A DNA stretch of 64,000 bases from Allolucifera butyrica. GTDB taxonomy: Bacteria > Bacillota > Negativicutes > Sporomusales > UPPP01. Position 1 is the stretch's first letter. Every line of letters begins with the position of its first letter. The translations under genes and the position numbers were made by a program. The stretch spans positions 80,749 through 144,748 of the forward strand of contig NZ_UPPP01000051.1 in assembly GCF_900476375.1 (NCBI RefSeq), in the 5' to 3' direction. Below the pieces are notes generated by a model. That model was not told where the DNA came from, searched no databases, and worked only from the letters and a program-made list of their open reading frames with translations. Positions 42,963 to 53,033 of this stretch are shown here, piece after piece.

Positions 42963-43601
42963 ATGTTGCACCGTGATGCCTGTGATGAAGAAGACATCGG
43001 CGAATGCGACTGTGGCTGCGGTGAAGTATCAGAACCATTATTGAATAAAATTATTGTCCTCGACCCTGGTCATGGAGGTATTTATTCGGGAGGCGTACAC
43101 TATGGGTTCCGGGAATCTGATATTAATCTGTCGGTCGGTCTTAAACTATGCCAAAAACTAGCCAGGTTAGGCGCTAAAGTTATTATGACGCGAACGCGTG
43201 ATGTTAACCTGGCCCCGCCTGGCTCGACTCTTGACGCCGATCTCCAAGCCAGAGTAGATGTTGCTAAAACCTCCGGCGCAGATATTTTCGTAAGTCTGCA
43301 TGTTGACGATGTTCCCAATATCAATCTTTCGGGTGCTGCCAGTTACTTCCCGATGGGACGTTCTTCCGGCCTTGCCAGTACTATCCAAACTTCTTTAATA
43401 AATGAAACCTGCGCCGTTGATAATGGTGTTAGCCCGGCTGATTTTTATGTACTCGTTCATAATGACATACCCGCAGCATTAATTGAAATGGGGTATCTAT
43501 CCAATCCTGCGGAAGCATTGTGTCTTATGAATAACTGCTATCAAAATCTAATAGCCAACGGGATTTTAAACGGTATCATTAACTACTTTCTGTGCCAATA
43601 A
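42963..43601 (+). CDS. N-acetylmuramoyl-L-alanine amidase (Amidase_3, CwlC/CwlV-like)
   Basis: 212 aa. Zinc amidase motifs: LDPGHGG (His), GFRESDINL (Glu), VSLHVDD (His) and the catalytic Glu in IEMGYLSNP. The start at 42963 has TTGGAGGG at proper spacing. No signal peptide; instead an acidic Cys-rich head (CDEEDIGECDCGCGE), so it may act inside the mother cell at sporulation, as CwlC does, or after lysis. Monocistronic. Confidence 0.9.
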   Translation: MLHRDACDEEDIGECDCGCGEVSEPLLNKIIVLDPGHGGIYSGGVHYGFRESDINLSVGLKLCQKLARLGAKVIMTRTRDVNLAPPGSTLDADLQARVDVAKTSGADIFVSLHVDDVPNINLSGAASYFPMGRSSGLASTIQTSLINETCAVDNGVSPADFYVLVHNDIPAALIEMGYLSNPAEALCLMNNCYQNLIANGILNGIINYFLCQ

Positions 43602-43672
43602 TCCTATATTACTGCTAAGTGTAGCAGCAGTACGCCCTCGTTTCGGCTGGAAGTCAGGGATACCAGCCTTAT

Positions 43673-43715
43673 AAAAGACGCCTATAACTTTAGCAGGTTA
43701 TGAGCGTCTTTTTGC
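43673..43715 (+). terminator. rho-independent terminator
   Basis: AAAAGACGCCTATAAC with near-complement GTTATGAGCGTCTTTT (one mismatch), then T. Ends the amidase gene. Confidence 0.75.
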
Positions 43716-43789
43716 CGTGTAAAATTTCCTTTTTAAAAAACGTATTGACACATACAAAAAAATAATATAATCTAAGTTTAGTTTGTTAG

Positions 43790-43811
43790 TACCGATTTTG
43801 TCATTTCGGTA
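43790..43811. promoter_or_regulatory. TetR operator, TACCRA-N10-TYGGTA, at tetR1
   Basis: TACCGA, 10 bp, TCGGTA, just downstream of a promoter (TTGACA at 43745, TAATCT at 43768). The same element with N10 is at 56498 before the HlyD-ABC-2 operon and with N11 at 57173 before the paralogous tetR. Confidence 0.6.
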
Positions 43812-43836
43812 CAAGAATAGTCGAGGTGATCTTATT

Positions 43837-44400
43837 TTGCGAAATCGTATTCTTATGGCCGCGGCCGAAGAGATGAAAGTTCGCGGTGTAAAATTTACCA
43901 TGAGCGATTTGGCCAGACGTCTTAGTCTCAGTAAAACTTCCTTATACGAGCATTTTGCCTCTAAAAATGAACTTATACATAATATTTTGGTGACTACTAT
44001 TCAGGACTTTCAGGAACAGGAACAGGAAATTTACAGTAACTGTGAGTTGTCTGCTGCGGACAAAATTCAGGCCTTGCTTAAAATTGCACCCAGGGTATTT
44101 GGCCCTATTTACAATCGTAGTCTTTATGATGACCTCCGCCATTATTATCCTAATGAATGGCAGTTGGTGTCAGATTTTCGGGAGGAGCATCTTAATAACC
44201 TGACATCTTTCATCGTCCGGAATATAGAAACCAATTCTCTTCGCCCCATCAATATATCGGTATTCAGGCAAATTATTACCAGTACAACAAACGATTTATT
44301 TAACTTTCGATTTCTTGAGGAAAGTAATTTAACGCATGCCGATGCATTAACAGCCATGGCGGATATTATTGTATACGGTTTACTTCCTCACAACAGATAA
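43837..44400 (+). CDS. TetR-family regulator of the RND operon (tetR1)
   Basis: 187 aa with a TTG start (MRNRILMAAAEEM) after GAGGTG; the 43783 frame would begin in the promoter. HTH FTMSDLARRLSLSKTSLYEH. Strongly similar to the protein at 56593 in start, SD and HTH. It precedes the RND-TolC operon, so probable repressor of the pump responding to its substrates. Confidence 0.9.
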   Translation: MRNRILMAAAEEMKVRGVKFTMSDLARRLSLSKTSLYEHFASKNELIHNILVTTIQDFQEQEQEIYSNCELSAADKIQALLKIAPRVFGPIYNRSLYDDLRHYYPNEWQLVSDFREEHLNNLTSFIVRNIETNSLRPINISVFRQIITSTTNDLFNFRFLEESNLTHADALTAMADIIVYGLLPHNR

Positions 44401-44420
44401 TTATTTTTTACTTTTTTATT

Positions 44421-44446
44421 TTAAATCGCACTTTAGTGCGATTTAA
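44421..44446 (+). terminator. terminator after tetR1
   Basis: TTAAATCGCAC / GTGCGATTTAA perfect 11-bp stem with a 4-nt loop; weak T tract. Confidence 0.6.
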
Positions 44447-44456
44447 ATATACCTTT

Positions 44457-44493
44457 TTGTACTACGTGTACCAATAATGTAATTGTAGTACAA
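44457..44493. promoter_or_regulatory. dyads upstream of RND operon
   Basis: Perfect 9-bp inverted repeat TTGTACTAC (44457) / GTAGTACAA (44485); inside it lies TACCAA (44469), a half-site of the TetR element. Likely control site of the efflux operon. Confidence 0.45.
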
Positions 44494-44651
44494 TAAATAA
44501 TTAATGTTATTCGCTACAATCTTTATAAATAACTGACCAGAAGATATGGAGTGATGAAAAAGTGTAAGCAATAAAGAAGATTGTTTTTGCCTAGAACGGA
44601 TAATGGATTTGTGTTTTTTTTCTAAAAAAAAACAAAAGTGAGGATGAAACG

Positions 44652-45767
44652 ATGCAATACTTACCTAAAACACCAAAACAAAAATTATATTATGGTTTAA
44701 CTGCAATCGCAATCGCCTTGGGTATTGCCGGCGTCATGGTATGGAACGGGCATCAGCAGCCTAAAGCAGTTACAGAGGATATTCCCGCCGTCCAAACCGC
44801 CGTAATTAATACGACGGCAGCAACGCAAGAATATACCTATTCCGGCGAAGTCCGCGGACGATATGAAAGCCAGCTGGCTTTTCAAGTCAGCGGCAAAGTA
44901 ATTAAACGGTATGTAGAGCGTGGCAGTACCGTCAAAGCCGGCGATTTATTAATGAAAATTGACCCCAAGGATTTGCAGCAACTGGTTAACAGCAATTCAG
45001 CCCAGGTGTATTCCGCAGAATCGAATCTAAAACTGGCGGAAGCCAATTTAAAGCGTTTTCAACAGCTTTATCAGCACGGGGTGGTCAGCAAAGCTGTACT
45101 TGATCAATATCAAACTGCCTATGACGTAGCCGTTGCCGGTACCCGCCAAGCCTCTGCCCAATTATCGGCAGGCGTAAATCAGCTCGATTACAGTTCGTTA
45201 TACGCAGACCATTCGGGTGTAATTTCCCAGATTAACGTCGAAGCCGGGCAGGTAGTCGGCGCCGGACAGCCGGTTCTGACCATTGTACTGGATGGAGAAC
45301 GGGAAGTGGAAATCAGCGTTCCCGAGAACCGGATCGAAGAGCTGCGTAAATCACCTAAGATTCAAGTATCGTTCTGGGCGCTGCCCAATATTACAACCGA
45401 GGGCAAAGTGCGTGAAATTGCGCCTATGGCCGACCCGGTAACCCGTACTTATAAGGTGCGCATTACTTTACTCAATCCATCCCCGGAAATCAAATTAGGC
45501 ATGACCGCTTCCGTAACCCTGCTGGGTAATGAAACACAGGCTGCGGCGATTGTTCCGCTGTCTGCCATTTACCAAACCGGCGATACTCCCTGCGTCTGGG
45601 TTGTAACCGGCGAGACCGTTACCTTACGTCAGGTTAAAACGGGAAAATTCGGCAATGGAACCGTTGAGATTGTGTCGGGTTTGCAGCAAGGTGACCGGAT
45701 CGTAACAGCGGGAGTACATAAACTCAGGGAGGGGCAAAAAGTAAACCCGGGCGGTGATACGTTATGA
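44652..45767 (+). CDS. RND efflux periplasmic adaptor (HlyD/AcrA family)
   Basis: 371 aa. N-terminal membrane anchor (about 15-32), lipoyl half-motifs (SQLAFQVSGKVIKRYVERGS; ADHSGVISQINVEAGQVV), an alpha-hairpin (about 105-160) and beta-barrel/MP domains. Bridges the inner-membrane pump and TolC across the periplasm. Overlaps the pump gene by 4 nt. Confidence 0.95.
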   Translation: MQYLPKTPKQKLYYGLTAIAIALGIAGVMVWNGHQQPKAVTEDIPAVQTAVINTTAATQEYTYSGEVRGRYESQLAFQVSGKVIKRYVERGSTVKAGDLLMKIDPKDLQQLVNSNSAQVYSAESNLKLAEANLKRFQQLYQHGVVSKAVLDQYQTAYDVAVAGTRQASAQLSAGVNQLDYSSLYADHSGVISQINVEAGQVVGAGQPVLTIVLDGEREVEISVPENRIEELRKSPKIQVSFWALPNITTEGKVREIAPMADPVTRTYKVRITLLNPSPEIKLGMTASVTLLGNETQAAAIVPLSAIYQTGDTPCVWVVTGETVTLRQVKTGKFGNGTVEIVSGLQQGDRIVTAGVHKLREGQKVNPGGDTL

Positions 45768-48700
45768 ATCAATTCAATCTGACCGAATGGGCGCTAAAGC
45801 ATAAGCAGTTTATTTACTTTTTTATCGCCCTCTTTTTCGTCGCCGGCATATTTTCTTATATTAATATGGGGCGGGCGGAAGATCCCGATTTTGTTATTAA
45901 GCAGATGGTCGTCGCTGTTCCCTGGCCGGGAGCGACCGCCCGCCAAATGGAAGAGCAAGTCACCGATAAAGTTGAAAAAAAATTGCAGGATTTGCCGGGA
46001 CTTGACTACTTAAAAAGCTACTCCACACCGGGGCTTACTGTTATTTATGTCAATCTAAAAGACAGTGTGCCGAAAAAAGAAATAAGAAACCATTGGCTGG
46101 AAGCCAGAAATATGGTCAATGACATTAAGAGCACTTTTCCGACCGGCGTCATGGAACCGATATTTAACGACCGTTTTGATGAAGTTTACGGTATTATGTA
46201 TGCGCTCACCGGCGACGGTTATTCTTACGAGACCATGCGGCAAAAAGCGGAAAAAATCCGCCGGATTATGCTGGATGTTCCCAGCGTGAGCAAAGTCAAG
46301 CTAATCGGCGTGCAGACTGAAAAGATTTATATTGAAATTGAAAATAGTAAACTGTCTCAGCTGGGAATTCCTCCCGCGTTAATCATATCCACCCTTCAGG
46401 CGCAAAATGCCATGGTTCCCGGGGGAATGCTTCAGACCTCAACAGACAATGTATATTTGCGAATTTCCGGCATGTTTGAAAATCTGGAAGAGATCCGTAA
46501 TACCCCCATTGAAGCAAACGGCCGCAGCTTTCGTCTGGGGGATATTGCCAAAGTAACCAGAGCCTATTCCGATCCATCCGATCCCAAATTCTACTACAAC
46601 GGCCAGCCGGCGATCGGCATTGCGGTGGCCATGGAAACCGGCGGCAACATACTGAACTTGGGGAAGAATATGGCAACAACCGTGGCACACATCCAAAAAG
46701 AACTTCCGGCCGGTTTGGAACTTCACCAAACGGTGAATCAGCCCCAGGTTGTGAAATCCTCCATCGATGACTTTGTAGAATCGCTGGTTGAAGCCGTTAT
46801 TATCGTGCTAATTGTCAGTTTAATCAGTTTAGGCTTCCGCTCCGGAATGATCGTGGCGCTCTGTATACCGCTGGTCATCGCGGCCGTGTTTACGGTCATG
46901 AAAATCACCGGAATTGATTTGCAACGAACCTCGCTGGGCGCCCTGATTATTGCGCTGGGTCTACTGGTCGACGATGCGATTATCACCATAGAAACGATGG
47001 TTGTAAAGCTGGAAGAAGGCTGGGACCGCTTGAGCGCCGCCAAATTTGCCTATATCTCGACGGCGTATCCCCGGCTGACCGGTGAATTGGTCACCGCCGC
47101 AGGCTTTATTCCCGTCGGTTTTTCTAACGGAAACGCCTCGGAATACTGTGTGACCATGTTCTATGTGATTGCCATGGCGCTCCTCATTTCCTGGCTGGTG
47201 GCCGGTACCGCTACGCCGCTTTTTGGCTATTTAATGATTAAAGTCAAGCCGCATACCGGAGAGGGTACCCATGATGTTTATGATAAACCTATTTACCATA
47301 AATTTCGGCGCCTTCTTTCCTGGTGCCTCAACCACCGCGGCGTAATGCTGGGAGGCACTGTCGTTTCCTTTCTTTTAGGCGCGCTTTTACTAACCCATAT
47401 TACACAGCAGTTCTTTCCGTCGTCGACCCGTCCGGAATTGATTGTGCAGCTAAGACTTCAGGAAGGCGCTTCTCTCGAAAATACGGAAAAAGTAGCCCGG
47501 GAGTTTGCGCAAAAAATTAGTAAGGATCCCGGAATTGATTACTATACCTACCATGTCGGCGAAGGCGCCCCGCGCTTTGTTCTTACCTTAACGCCGGAAC
47601 TGCCCAAATCTAATTTTGCCGAATTTGTCATTGTCGCCAAAGATTATAAGTTGCGGGACGAACTGCGCGCCAAATTTGCCAAAATGTTAAATGATGAATT
47701 CCCCACGGTACGGTATCATACCAAAGTCATTAGCATCGGCCCGGCAACTGATTATCCGGTCATGCTCCGCGTGGAGGGGTATGACGTGGACAAGGTCCGT
47801 AAAATTGCCGAACAAATGGAAACGGTTATGGCTGCCAATCCGAATGTTCAAAATGTGAATTTAAACTGGAATGAGAAAAGCAAAATTATGCACCTCTCGA
47901 TTGATCAGGATAAAGCCCGGACCCTCGGAGTCTCGTCCGGAGCGCTGGCGGCAGCGCTGCAAACTCAGCTTTCCGGCTTGCCCATATCGCAATTCCGGGA
48001 AGCAGACCGAACCGTGGATATGGTCTTCCGGTTTGTCCCCCAAGACCGCAACAATCCTCAATTCGTGAAAGATATCAATATTCCTACAGGGAATGGCCGC
48101 TATGTGCCTTTGGATCAAATTGCCAAAATTAGCTATGACGCCGAAGATGGCCTTATTTACCGCCGGGATTTAAAGCCAATGATCATAGTTCAAGCGGAAC
48201 TTAAATCTGAAAATGTATCCGGCCAGGATGTGACCACACAAATATACAAGCAACTTAAACCGTTGCGCGACAGCCTGCCCTTCGGTTACAAAATAGAGTA
48301 TGACGGCTCTAACGAAGACAGTGCGAAAGCCCTTAACTATCTCCTGCAGCCGGTACCGGCCATGTTCATTATCATTATGATCATCTTGATGGCCCAGTTG
48401 CAAAGCATCCCGAAAATGATCCTTACTTTACTGACCGCGCCGCTGGGCATCATCGGCGTAGCCGTGGGCCTGTTCTTTTCCGGCAAACCGATGGGCTTTG
48501 TTGTACAGCTGGGCATTTTAGCCCTGTCCGGCATAATTATGCGCAATTCGGTCATTCTTATCGACCAGATTGACCAGCAGCTAGCCGCCGGAGTCTCCCC
48601 TTGGAATGCCGTAATTGAGGCGACGGTCATCCGTTTGCGGCCCATTTTGCTGACAGCGGCAGCGGCAATCTTAGGGATGGTTCCACTGCTGTCCAGTGTT

Positions 48701-48868
48701 TTCTGGGGACCGCTGGCGGTAACGATTGCCGCCGGCTTGTTAGGTGCCACCGTACTGACTCTCCTGGTTTTGCCGGTTATGTATGCCGCCTGGTATAAGG
48801 TTAACCGCTCGGACCCGGATAACAGCAATTTACCTGCCAAGAACATCCTAACCGGGCTGCCTTCCTGA
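45764..48868 (+). CDS. RND-family efflux transporter
   Basis: 1034 aa, full length. Twelve predicted helices; YINMGRAEDPDF and VAVPWPGATARQME at the porter-domain start; the proton-relay Asp pair in GLLVDDAIITIE (TM4) and the second-half signature QLGILALSGIIMRNSVILID. Closest to the AcrB/MdtB-like HAE group. Exports hydrophobic compounds with the adaptor and TolC protein encoded on each side. Confidence 0.96.
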   Translation: MNQFNLTEWALKHKQFIYFFIALFFVAGIFSYINMGRAEDPDFVIKQMVVAVPWPGATARQMEEQVTDKVEKKLQDLPGLDYLKSYSTPGLTVIYVNLKDSVPKKEIRNHWLEARNMVNDIKSTFPTGVMEPIFNDRFDEVYGIMYALTGDGYSYETMRQKAEKIRRIMLDVPSVSKVKLIGVQTEKIYIEIENSKLSQLGIPPALIISTLQAQNAMVPGGMLQTSTDNVYLRISGMFENLEEIRNTPIEANGRSFRLGDIAKVTRAYSDPSDPKFYYNGQPAIGIAVAMETGGNILNLGKNMATTVAHIQKELPAGLELHQTVNQPQVVKSSIDDFVESLVEAVIIVLIVSLISLGFRSGMIVALCIPLVIAAVFTVMKITGIDLQRTSLGALIIALGLLVDDAIITIETMVVKLEEGWDRLSAAKFAYISTAYPRLTGELVTAAGFIPVGFSNGNASEYCVTMFYVIAMALLISWLVAGTATPLFGYLMIKVKPHTGEGTHDVYDKPIYHKFRRLLSWCLNHRGVMLGGTVVSFLLGALLLTHITQQFFPSSTRPELIVQLRLQEGASLENTEKVAREFAQKISKDPGIDYYTYHVGEGAPRFVLTLTPELPKSNFAEFVIVAKDYKLRDELRAKFAKMLNDEFPTVRYHTKVISIGPATDYPVMLRVEGYDVDKVRKIAEQMETVMAANPNVQNVNLNWNEKSKIMHLSIDQDKARTLGVSSGALAAALQTQLSGLPISQFREADRTVDMVFRFVPQDRNNPQFVKDINIPTGNGRYVPLDQIAKISYDAEDGLIYRRDLKPMIIVQAELKSENVSGQDVTTQIYKQLKPLRDSLPFGYKIEYDGSNEDSAKALNYLLQPVPAMFIIIMIILMAQLQSIPKMILTLLTAPLGIIGVAVGLFFSGKPMGFVVQLGILALSGIIMRNSVILIDQIDQQLAAGVSPWNAVIEATVIRLRPILLTAAAAILGMVPLLSSVFWGPLAVTIAAGLLGATVLTLLVLPVMYAAWYKVNRSDPDNSNLPAKNILTGLPS

Positions 48869-48932
48869 CAACACAGCAGGTCAGTCACGTAATCCATTTC
48901 TGAACTAACATTCTAGATTGGGAGGTTTTTCT

Positions 48933-50264
48933 TTGAAACCGTACTATAGAGCCTGTATAAGTTTTTTATTATCAGCCTGCCTCTTTGTACTCGGACATAG
49001 CGTTCAGGCCGAGGCCCGCTTGACACTGCCGGAAAGTATTTCTTTGGCAATGAAAAATAATCCGGCAATGCAAATTGCGGCGGCAAATATCGAAGAATCC
49101 AAGTGGTCCCTTAAAGAGGCCAAAGCCTATAATGGCGTTACCTTTAAATATGATTTTAATTATGGAAGATCAGATCAAGCGCCTTCCTGGTATAATAACA
49201 CGACCGCGCAGTATCCCCTCCCGGGCGTCAGTTTCCCGGCCTGGTCCGATACCTATACCTTTTATCAACATCAGTTCAAGCTGGCATTGCCGCTTTATAC
49301 CGGACGAAAACTGGAAAGTATGGCCGATATGGCCGGCCGCGGCCAAGCCGCCATGGAATTTGCTCATAACGCAACGAAAGAGCAATTGGCTTTGGAGGTT
49401 ACAACCTCCTATTATAATGTTTTGCAGGCACTGAATTTGCGCAATATTGCCAGACAGGCTGTTGATGACTTCAGCGGCCATCTGACCAATGTGCAACAAC
49501 AATATGATGTTGGCAATGTAGCCCTGTCCGATGTGCTGCAAACCGAGGTGCGTCTGGCGAATGCCCGCAACAATCTGATTAAAGCGCAGAATGCCGTCAA
49601 GATGGCCCGTTATAAGTTAAACAAGGTCATTGGGCTCAACCTGACGGATGATACTGAATTGGAGGACAGTGTCTCCCATGATCCCTATACGGCCACCCTG
49701 GAGGACAGTCTGGCGGAAGCCTTTAAAAGTCGTCCTGAAATACAGCAAGCCAAGCTTAAAATAGCCATGGCCCAAGATAAAATTAAAATCGCCCAAAGCG
49801 ATTCTCTACCGGCTGTAGGCGCCTTTGCTGTTGAAAATATCAGCGACACTTCTCCTTCCACCAGCAAGCACAATACCGACTGGACAGTTGGCCTAAACGT
49901 ATCGTATGACATTTTTGACAATCACATTACCAAGAATAAGGTCGAACAGGCTAAAGCGGGGCTTACTATTGCCACTCAACAGGAACGGCAGCTTGAAGAT
50001 GCGATTACCTTGGAAGTCAGCAATGCCTTTTTAAACGTCAAAGAAGCAGCCGAACGCATCAAAAACAATCAGGTGGCCGTCAATCAATCCGAGCATGATT
50101 ACGCTATGGCCAAGGAACGTTATTTTGCCGGCATTGGTACAAACTTAGATGTAATGGACGCCGAAGTGGCTATGACCCAGGCCAAAACCAATTATGTCGT
50201 GGCGGTCTACGATTACTGCAACAGCATCGCTCAGCTCAAAAAAGCCATGGGTAAGATTTATTAG
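48933..50264 (+). CDS. TolC-family outer-membrane efflux protein
   Basis: 443 aa with a TTG start after GGGAGG (the frame from 48918 includes the SD). Signal peptide about 1-28 ending SVQAEA; two OEP repeats (LTLPESISLAMKNNPAMQIA; LEDSLAEAFKSRPEIQQAKL), long coiled coils. Shows that the cell has an outer membrane. Last gene of the RND operon. Confidence 0.93.
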   Translation: MKPYYRACISFLLSACLFVLGHSVQAEARLTLPESISLAMKNNPAMQIAAANIEESKWSLKEAKAYNGVTFKYDFNYGRSDQAPSWYNNTTAQYPLPGVSFPAWSDTYTFYQHQFKLALPLYTGRKLESMADMAGRGQAAMEFAHNATKEQLALEVTTSYYNVLQALNLRNIARQAVDDFSGHLTNVQQQYDVGNVALSDVLQTEVRLANARNNLIKAQNAVKMARYKLNKVIGLNLTDDTELEDSVSHDPYTATLEDSLAEAFKSRPEIQQAKLKIAMAQDKIKIAQSDSLPAVGAFAVENISDTSPSTSKHNTDWTVGLNVSYDIFDNHITKNKVEQAKAGLTIATQQERQLEDAITLEVSNAFLNVKEAAERIKNNQVAVNQSEHDYAMAKERYFAGIGTNLDVMDAEVAMTQAKTNYVVAVYDYCNSIAQLKKAMGKIY

Positions 50265-50271
50265 AACAAAC

Positions 50272-50310
50272 TAAAAGGGCAGTCTCCGATAAGGCAGGCT
50301 GCCTTTTTAT
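50272..50310 (+). terminator. terminator
   Basis: AAAAGGGCAG ... GGCTGCCTTTTT imperfect stem with T run after the RND operon. Confidence 0.65.
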
Positions 50311-50415
50311 AAAAACTCGTTAAAGGCTATCTTGAAAATTTTTGATTGCCTACGGACTGTCTCCGCCAGTCAAATCCAGAATGAAAGCAATTACAGTTTA
50401 AAGGAGGGGCAAAAA

Positions 50416-50997
50416 GTGGATGATATAAAAAATTTTATTCTGGATAAAGCGAAAGAACGGTTTGGTCATTTTGGTTATAAAAAAACGACTATGGATGAGA
50501 TTAGTCAAGATTGTAAAATTTCAAAGAAAACGATCTATGAGCACTTCAATAACAAAGAGGATTTGTTTACCAATCTAATGGCAAGAGAATTTTATAAAGC
50601 ACGTCAAGTTTTGTTTGACGGTATTCACGGGATTCCGGATCCTCTGGCAAAACTTATTCAAGCAGCCAAAGCAGTGATTGCCTTCTTTAATGAAGATAGT
50701 TTTTTAGCAGGATTATTTGAAGCAAATGAAATACTTTTCCCCCCTTTTGCAAGTCAAAAATACGATTCCATGATTAGAGCAGATTTTATTTCAATCGTAG
50801 CTGAAATTATTAGGGAGGGAAAAAAACAGGGGAAGTTTCGTGATGTTGATGAAAAGATCGTCGCCAATGCGGGGGTAAGATTGTTTCAAATATGTAGTTA
50901 TGTGGATTTTCCCCAGGACAAAGAACAGAAAGACTATTATACTGCTGTATTGGTTGATTTTATCGTAAATGGTATTGTTAAAAAGAATAACCAATGA
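50416..50997 (+). CDS. TetR-family regulator (tetR3)
   Basis: 193 aa with a GTG start after AAAGGAGGGG; the frame from 50332 lacks an SD. HTH TTMDEISQDCKISKKTIYEH. Different subfamily from the efflux TetR pair. Placed between the RND operon and the dGTPase gene, 22 bp from the latter; target unknown. Confidence 0.9.
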   Translation: MDDIKNFILDKAKERFGHFGYKKTTMDEISQDCKISKKTIYEHFNNKEDLFTNLMAREFYKARQVLFDGIHGIPDPLAKLIQAAKAVIAFFNEDSFLAGLFEANEILFPPFASQKYDSMIRADFISIVAEIIREGKKQGKFRDVDEKIVANAGVRLFQICSYVDFPQDKEQKDYYTAVLVDFIVNGIVKKNNQ

Positions 50998-51019
50998 AGT
51001 TTACTGCAGGGAGGGCCTT

Positions 51020-52912
51020 ATGCGAGTACTTATCTGGAAATATGAAATTTCCCCGGAGTGGGAGTTGCTGGAACAAAGTTTAAACCAAAAGAAAACAGTC
51101 ATTTACCCGACGCGGGAAAATGAAAAAGAACGGATTGCATACCTTTTTGAAACTACGGATAGTCAGCATATGCTGCTCCTCATCGCCGGCGTCCAAACAG
51201 AAAAGGTCGCCAAAGCCTGGAGTGGCTATTGCCTGCCTGAAGCATATACTTTTGCGTTGCATATTGACTGCATCAAGCAATTAAGCAATAGCGAAATCAG
51301 CCTGCTAACACAGCTTTATGAATTATCCACGGTGGAATCCGCCCGTCATAACCTGGAAACAAACCCCACGTATTTTTTTACTGCCGACCTGCCGCAAAAA
51401 GAATTGTTCGCTATCTTCTTTGATACAGAACGTTATTCGCTCAAAAAATATTTCGCCGTCGAATACGACTGGAAAAGTGCTCCACTCCTCCTTCCCCTGA
51501 ATTTTTTTCAAGCCTACCACCAGCAAGAAGACCATTTAGACAGTCTGGCCCAAAAAAGCCAATATGCCCAAAGACCAATTGCCCTTGACCGCCCCCACCC
51601 ATACCGCAATGAATTTCAGCGGGATAAAGAACGGCTTATTCACTCAAAAGGGTTTCGCCGTATGGTTGATAAAGCCCAAATTTATAATACAACCAAGGGT
51701 GGCCATTACCGTAAGAGACTTACCCACTCCCTGGAGGTCTCGCAGATAGCCCGGGCCGTTGCCCGACAGTTGCGCCTGCACGAAGACCTTACCGAGGCAA
51801 TCGCGCTTGGTCACGATGTCGGACATACACCTTTTGGCCATGAGGGGGAGCGCCAACTGGATCTGATTATGTCCGGCGGAATCAAGCTGGCACCGCAGCA
51901 TCAGCCGGAGAACTTGGGTGGTTTTAAACACAATTACCAGGCCCTGCGTTTACTCAATTACATTGAAGAAAAGTATCGGGAATATGAGGGTTTAAACTTA
52001 ACCTACCAGGTTTTAGAAGGTATCCTAAAGCATACCAGCCTAAAAAAATGCAAAAAAGAAAAGCGCCACTGCGCAGTCTGTTTACATCAATGTTTCGATA
52101 TAAATGAGTTCCTTATCATCGGTAATATAGAGAAGCTGCATTTAGAGGTGGATTTTTGCTCGACGTTGGAAGGACAAGTCGTCGAAATCGCCGATGAAAT
52201 TGCCCAACGCGGGCACGACCTGGATGACGGACTAGCCAGCGGTGTTATTACCATAGACGAATTGATGGAAGAATTAAATACCCCCATACTCAGGGATTTG
52301 CATCATAACCTCCATAATATTTTACAGCCATCTATTGCGAGAAAAATTGTAATTAATCGCAAAGATTTACAAAACTCCATCATGACACCGGCCATTTTGA
52401 ATTTCTTTATTGAACGATTGATTAAAAATGCCCGGATGGCTATTGAAGAATATAAATCTCAATGTACAATTTCCCGTGAACTCGGTGTCATTGGCAGTAA
52501 ACTTATTTTTTTCCATGAAAACGAGCAACGCATGCTGGATTCTCTAGAGCAAATTATCAGAAACAGGATTATCAACTCGCAAGAAATCAATTGCTTTGAC
52601 GGCAATGCGGCATACATCATCCGCAAGCTATTTAAGGCTTACTACTGCAATCCGCGACAACTCCCGGATAACACACTTAGCCGGATTAACAAAGATTTAG
52701 AGCTGCTCAATATTCCTCATATAGAAATTCGACGAAGCAATAAAGACGCAATAGCAACCGAAATCCTCCTGTATCAAGGCAATTACCCCTATGGCATGGA
52801 AGCCCAAGGATATATAAAGCACAAGATCTTCATGCGCAACATAGCTGATTTGATCGGTGGCATGACTGACGAATTTGCCAGAAGTCAGTTTAAAAAATTA
52901 TACCTTCCATAG
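51020..52912 (+). CDS. dgt: dGTPase-like HD-domain protein with N-terminal extension
   Basis: 630 aa. Residues about 200-610 are a deoxyguanosinetriphosphate triphosphohydrolase: YRNEFQRDKERLIHSKGFRR, RLTHSLEVSQIAR (His), LGHDVGHTPFGHEGE (HD pair) and the Asp in VEIADEIAQRGHDLDDG. The first about 185 residues (MRVLIWKYEISPEWELLEQS onward) are not part of the usual family and were not recognised. Start at 51020 has GGGAGGG. Hydrolyses dGTP or other dNTPs; may limit phage replication. Confidence 0.9.
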   Translation: MRVLIWKYEISPEWELLEQSLNQKKTVIYPTRENEKERIAYLFETTDSQHMLLLIAGVQTEKVAKAWSGYCLPEAYTFALHIDCIKQLSNSEISLLTQLYELSTVESARHNLETNPTYFFTADLPQKELFAIFFDTERYSLKKYFAVEYDWKSAPLLLPLNFFQAYHQQEDHLDSLAQKSQYAQRPIALDRPHPYRNEFQRDKERLIHSKGFRRMVDKAQIYNTTKGGHYRKRLTHSLEVSQIARAVARQLRLHEDLTEAIALGHDVGHTPFGHEGERQLDLIMSGGIKLAPQHQPENLGGFKHNYQALRLLNYIEEKYREYEGLNLTYQVLEGILKHTSLKKCKKEKRHCAVCLHQCFDINEFLIIGNIEKLHLEVDFCSTLEGQVVEIADEIAQRGHDLDDGLASGVITIDELMEELNTPILRDLHHNLHNILQPSIARKIVINRKDLQNSIMTPAILNFFIERLIKNARMAIEEYKSQCTISRELGVIGSKLIFFHENEQRMLDSLEQIIRNRIINSQEINCFDGNAAYIIRKLFKAYYCNPRQLPDNTLSRINKDLELLNIPHIEIRRSNKDAIATEILLYQGNYPYGMEAQGYIKHKIFMRNIADLIGGMTDEFARSQFKKLYLP

Positions 52913-52990
52913 TGAAATACCATTTAATACAGAACATCAAGTGAATTAATCCTTGGTATATGATTAGGGATTCCATTTATAAAAAAGATA

Positions 52991-53018
52991 AAAGCCTCCG
53001 AAAACTCGGAGGCTTTCC
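52991..53018. terminator. bidirectional terminator
   Basis: AAAGCCTCCGA / TCGGAGGCTTT, 4-nt loop, between the convergent dGTPase gene and the ABC-2 operon. Confidence 0.85.
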
Positions 53019-53033
53019 AATTCATCAGCAGTA

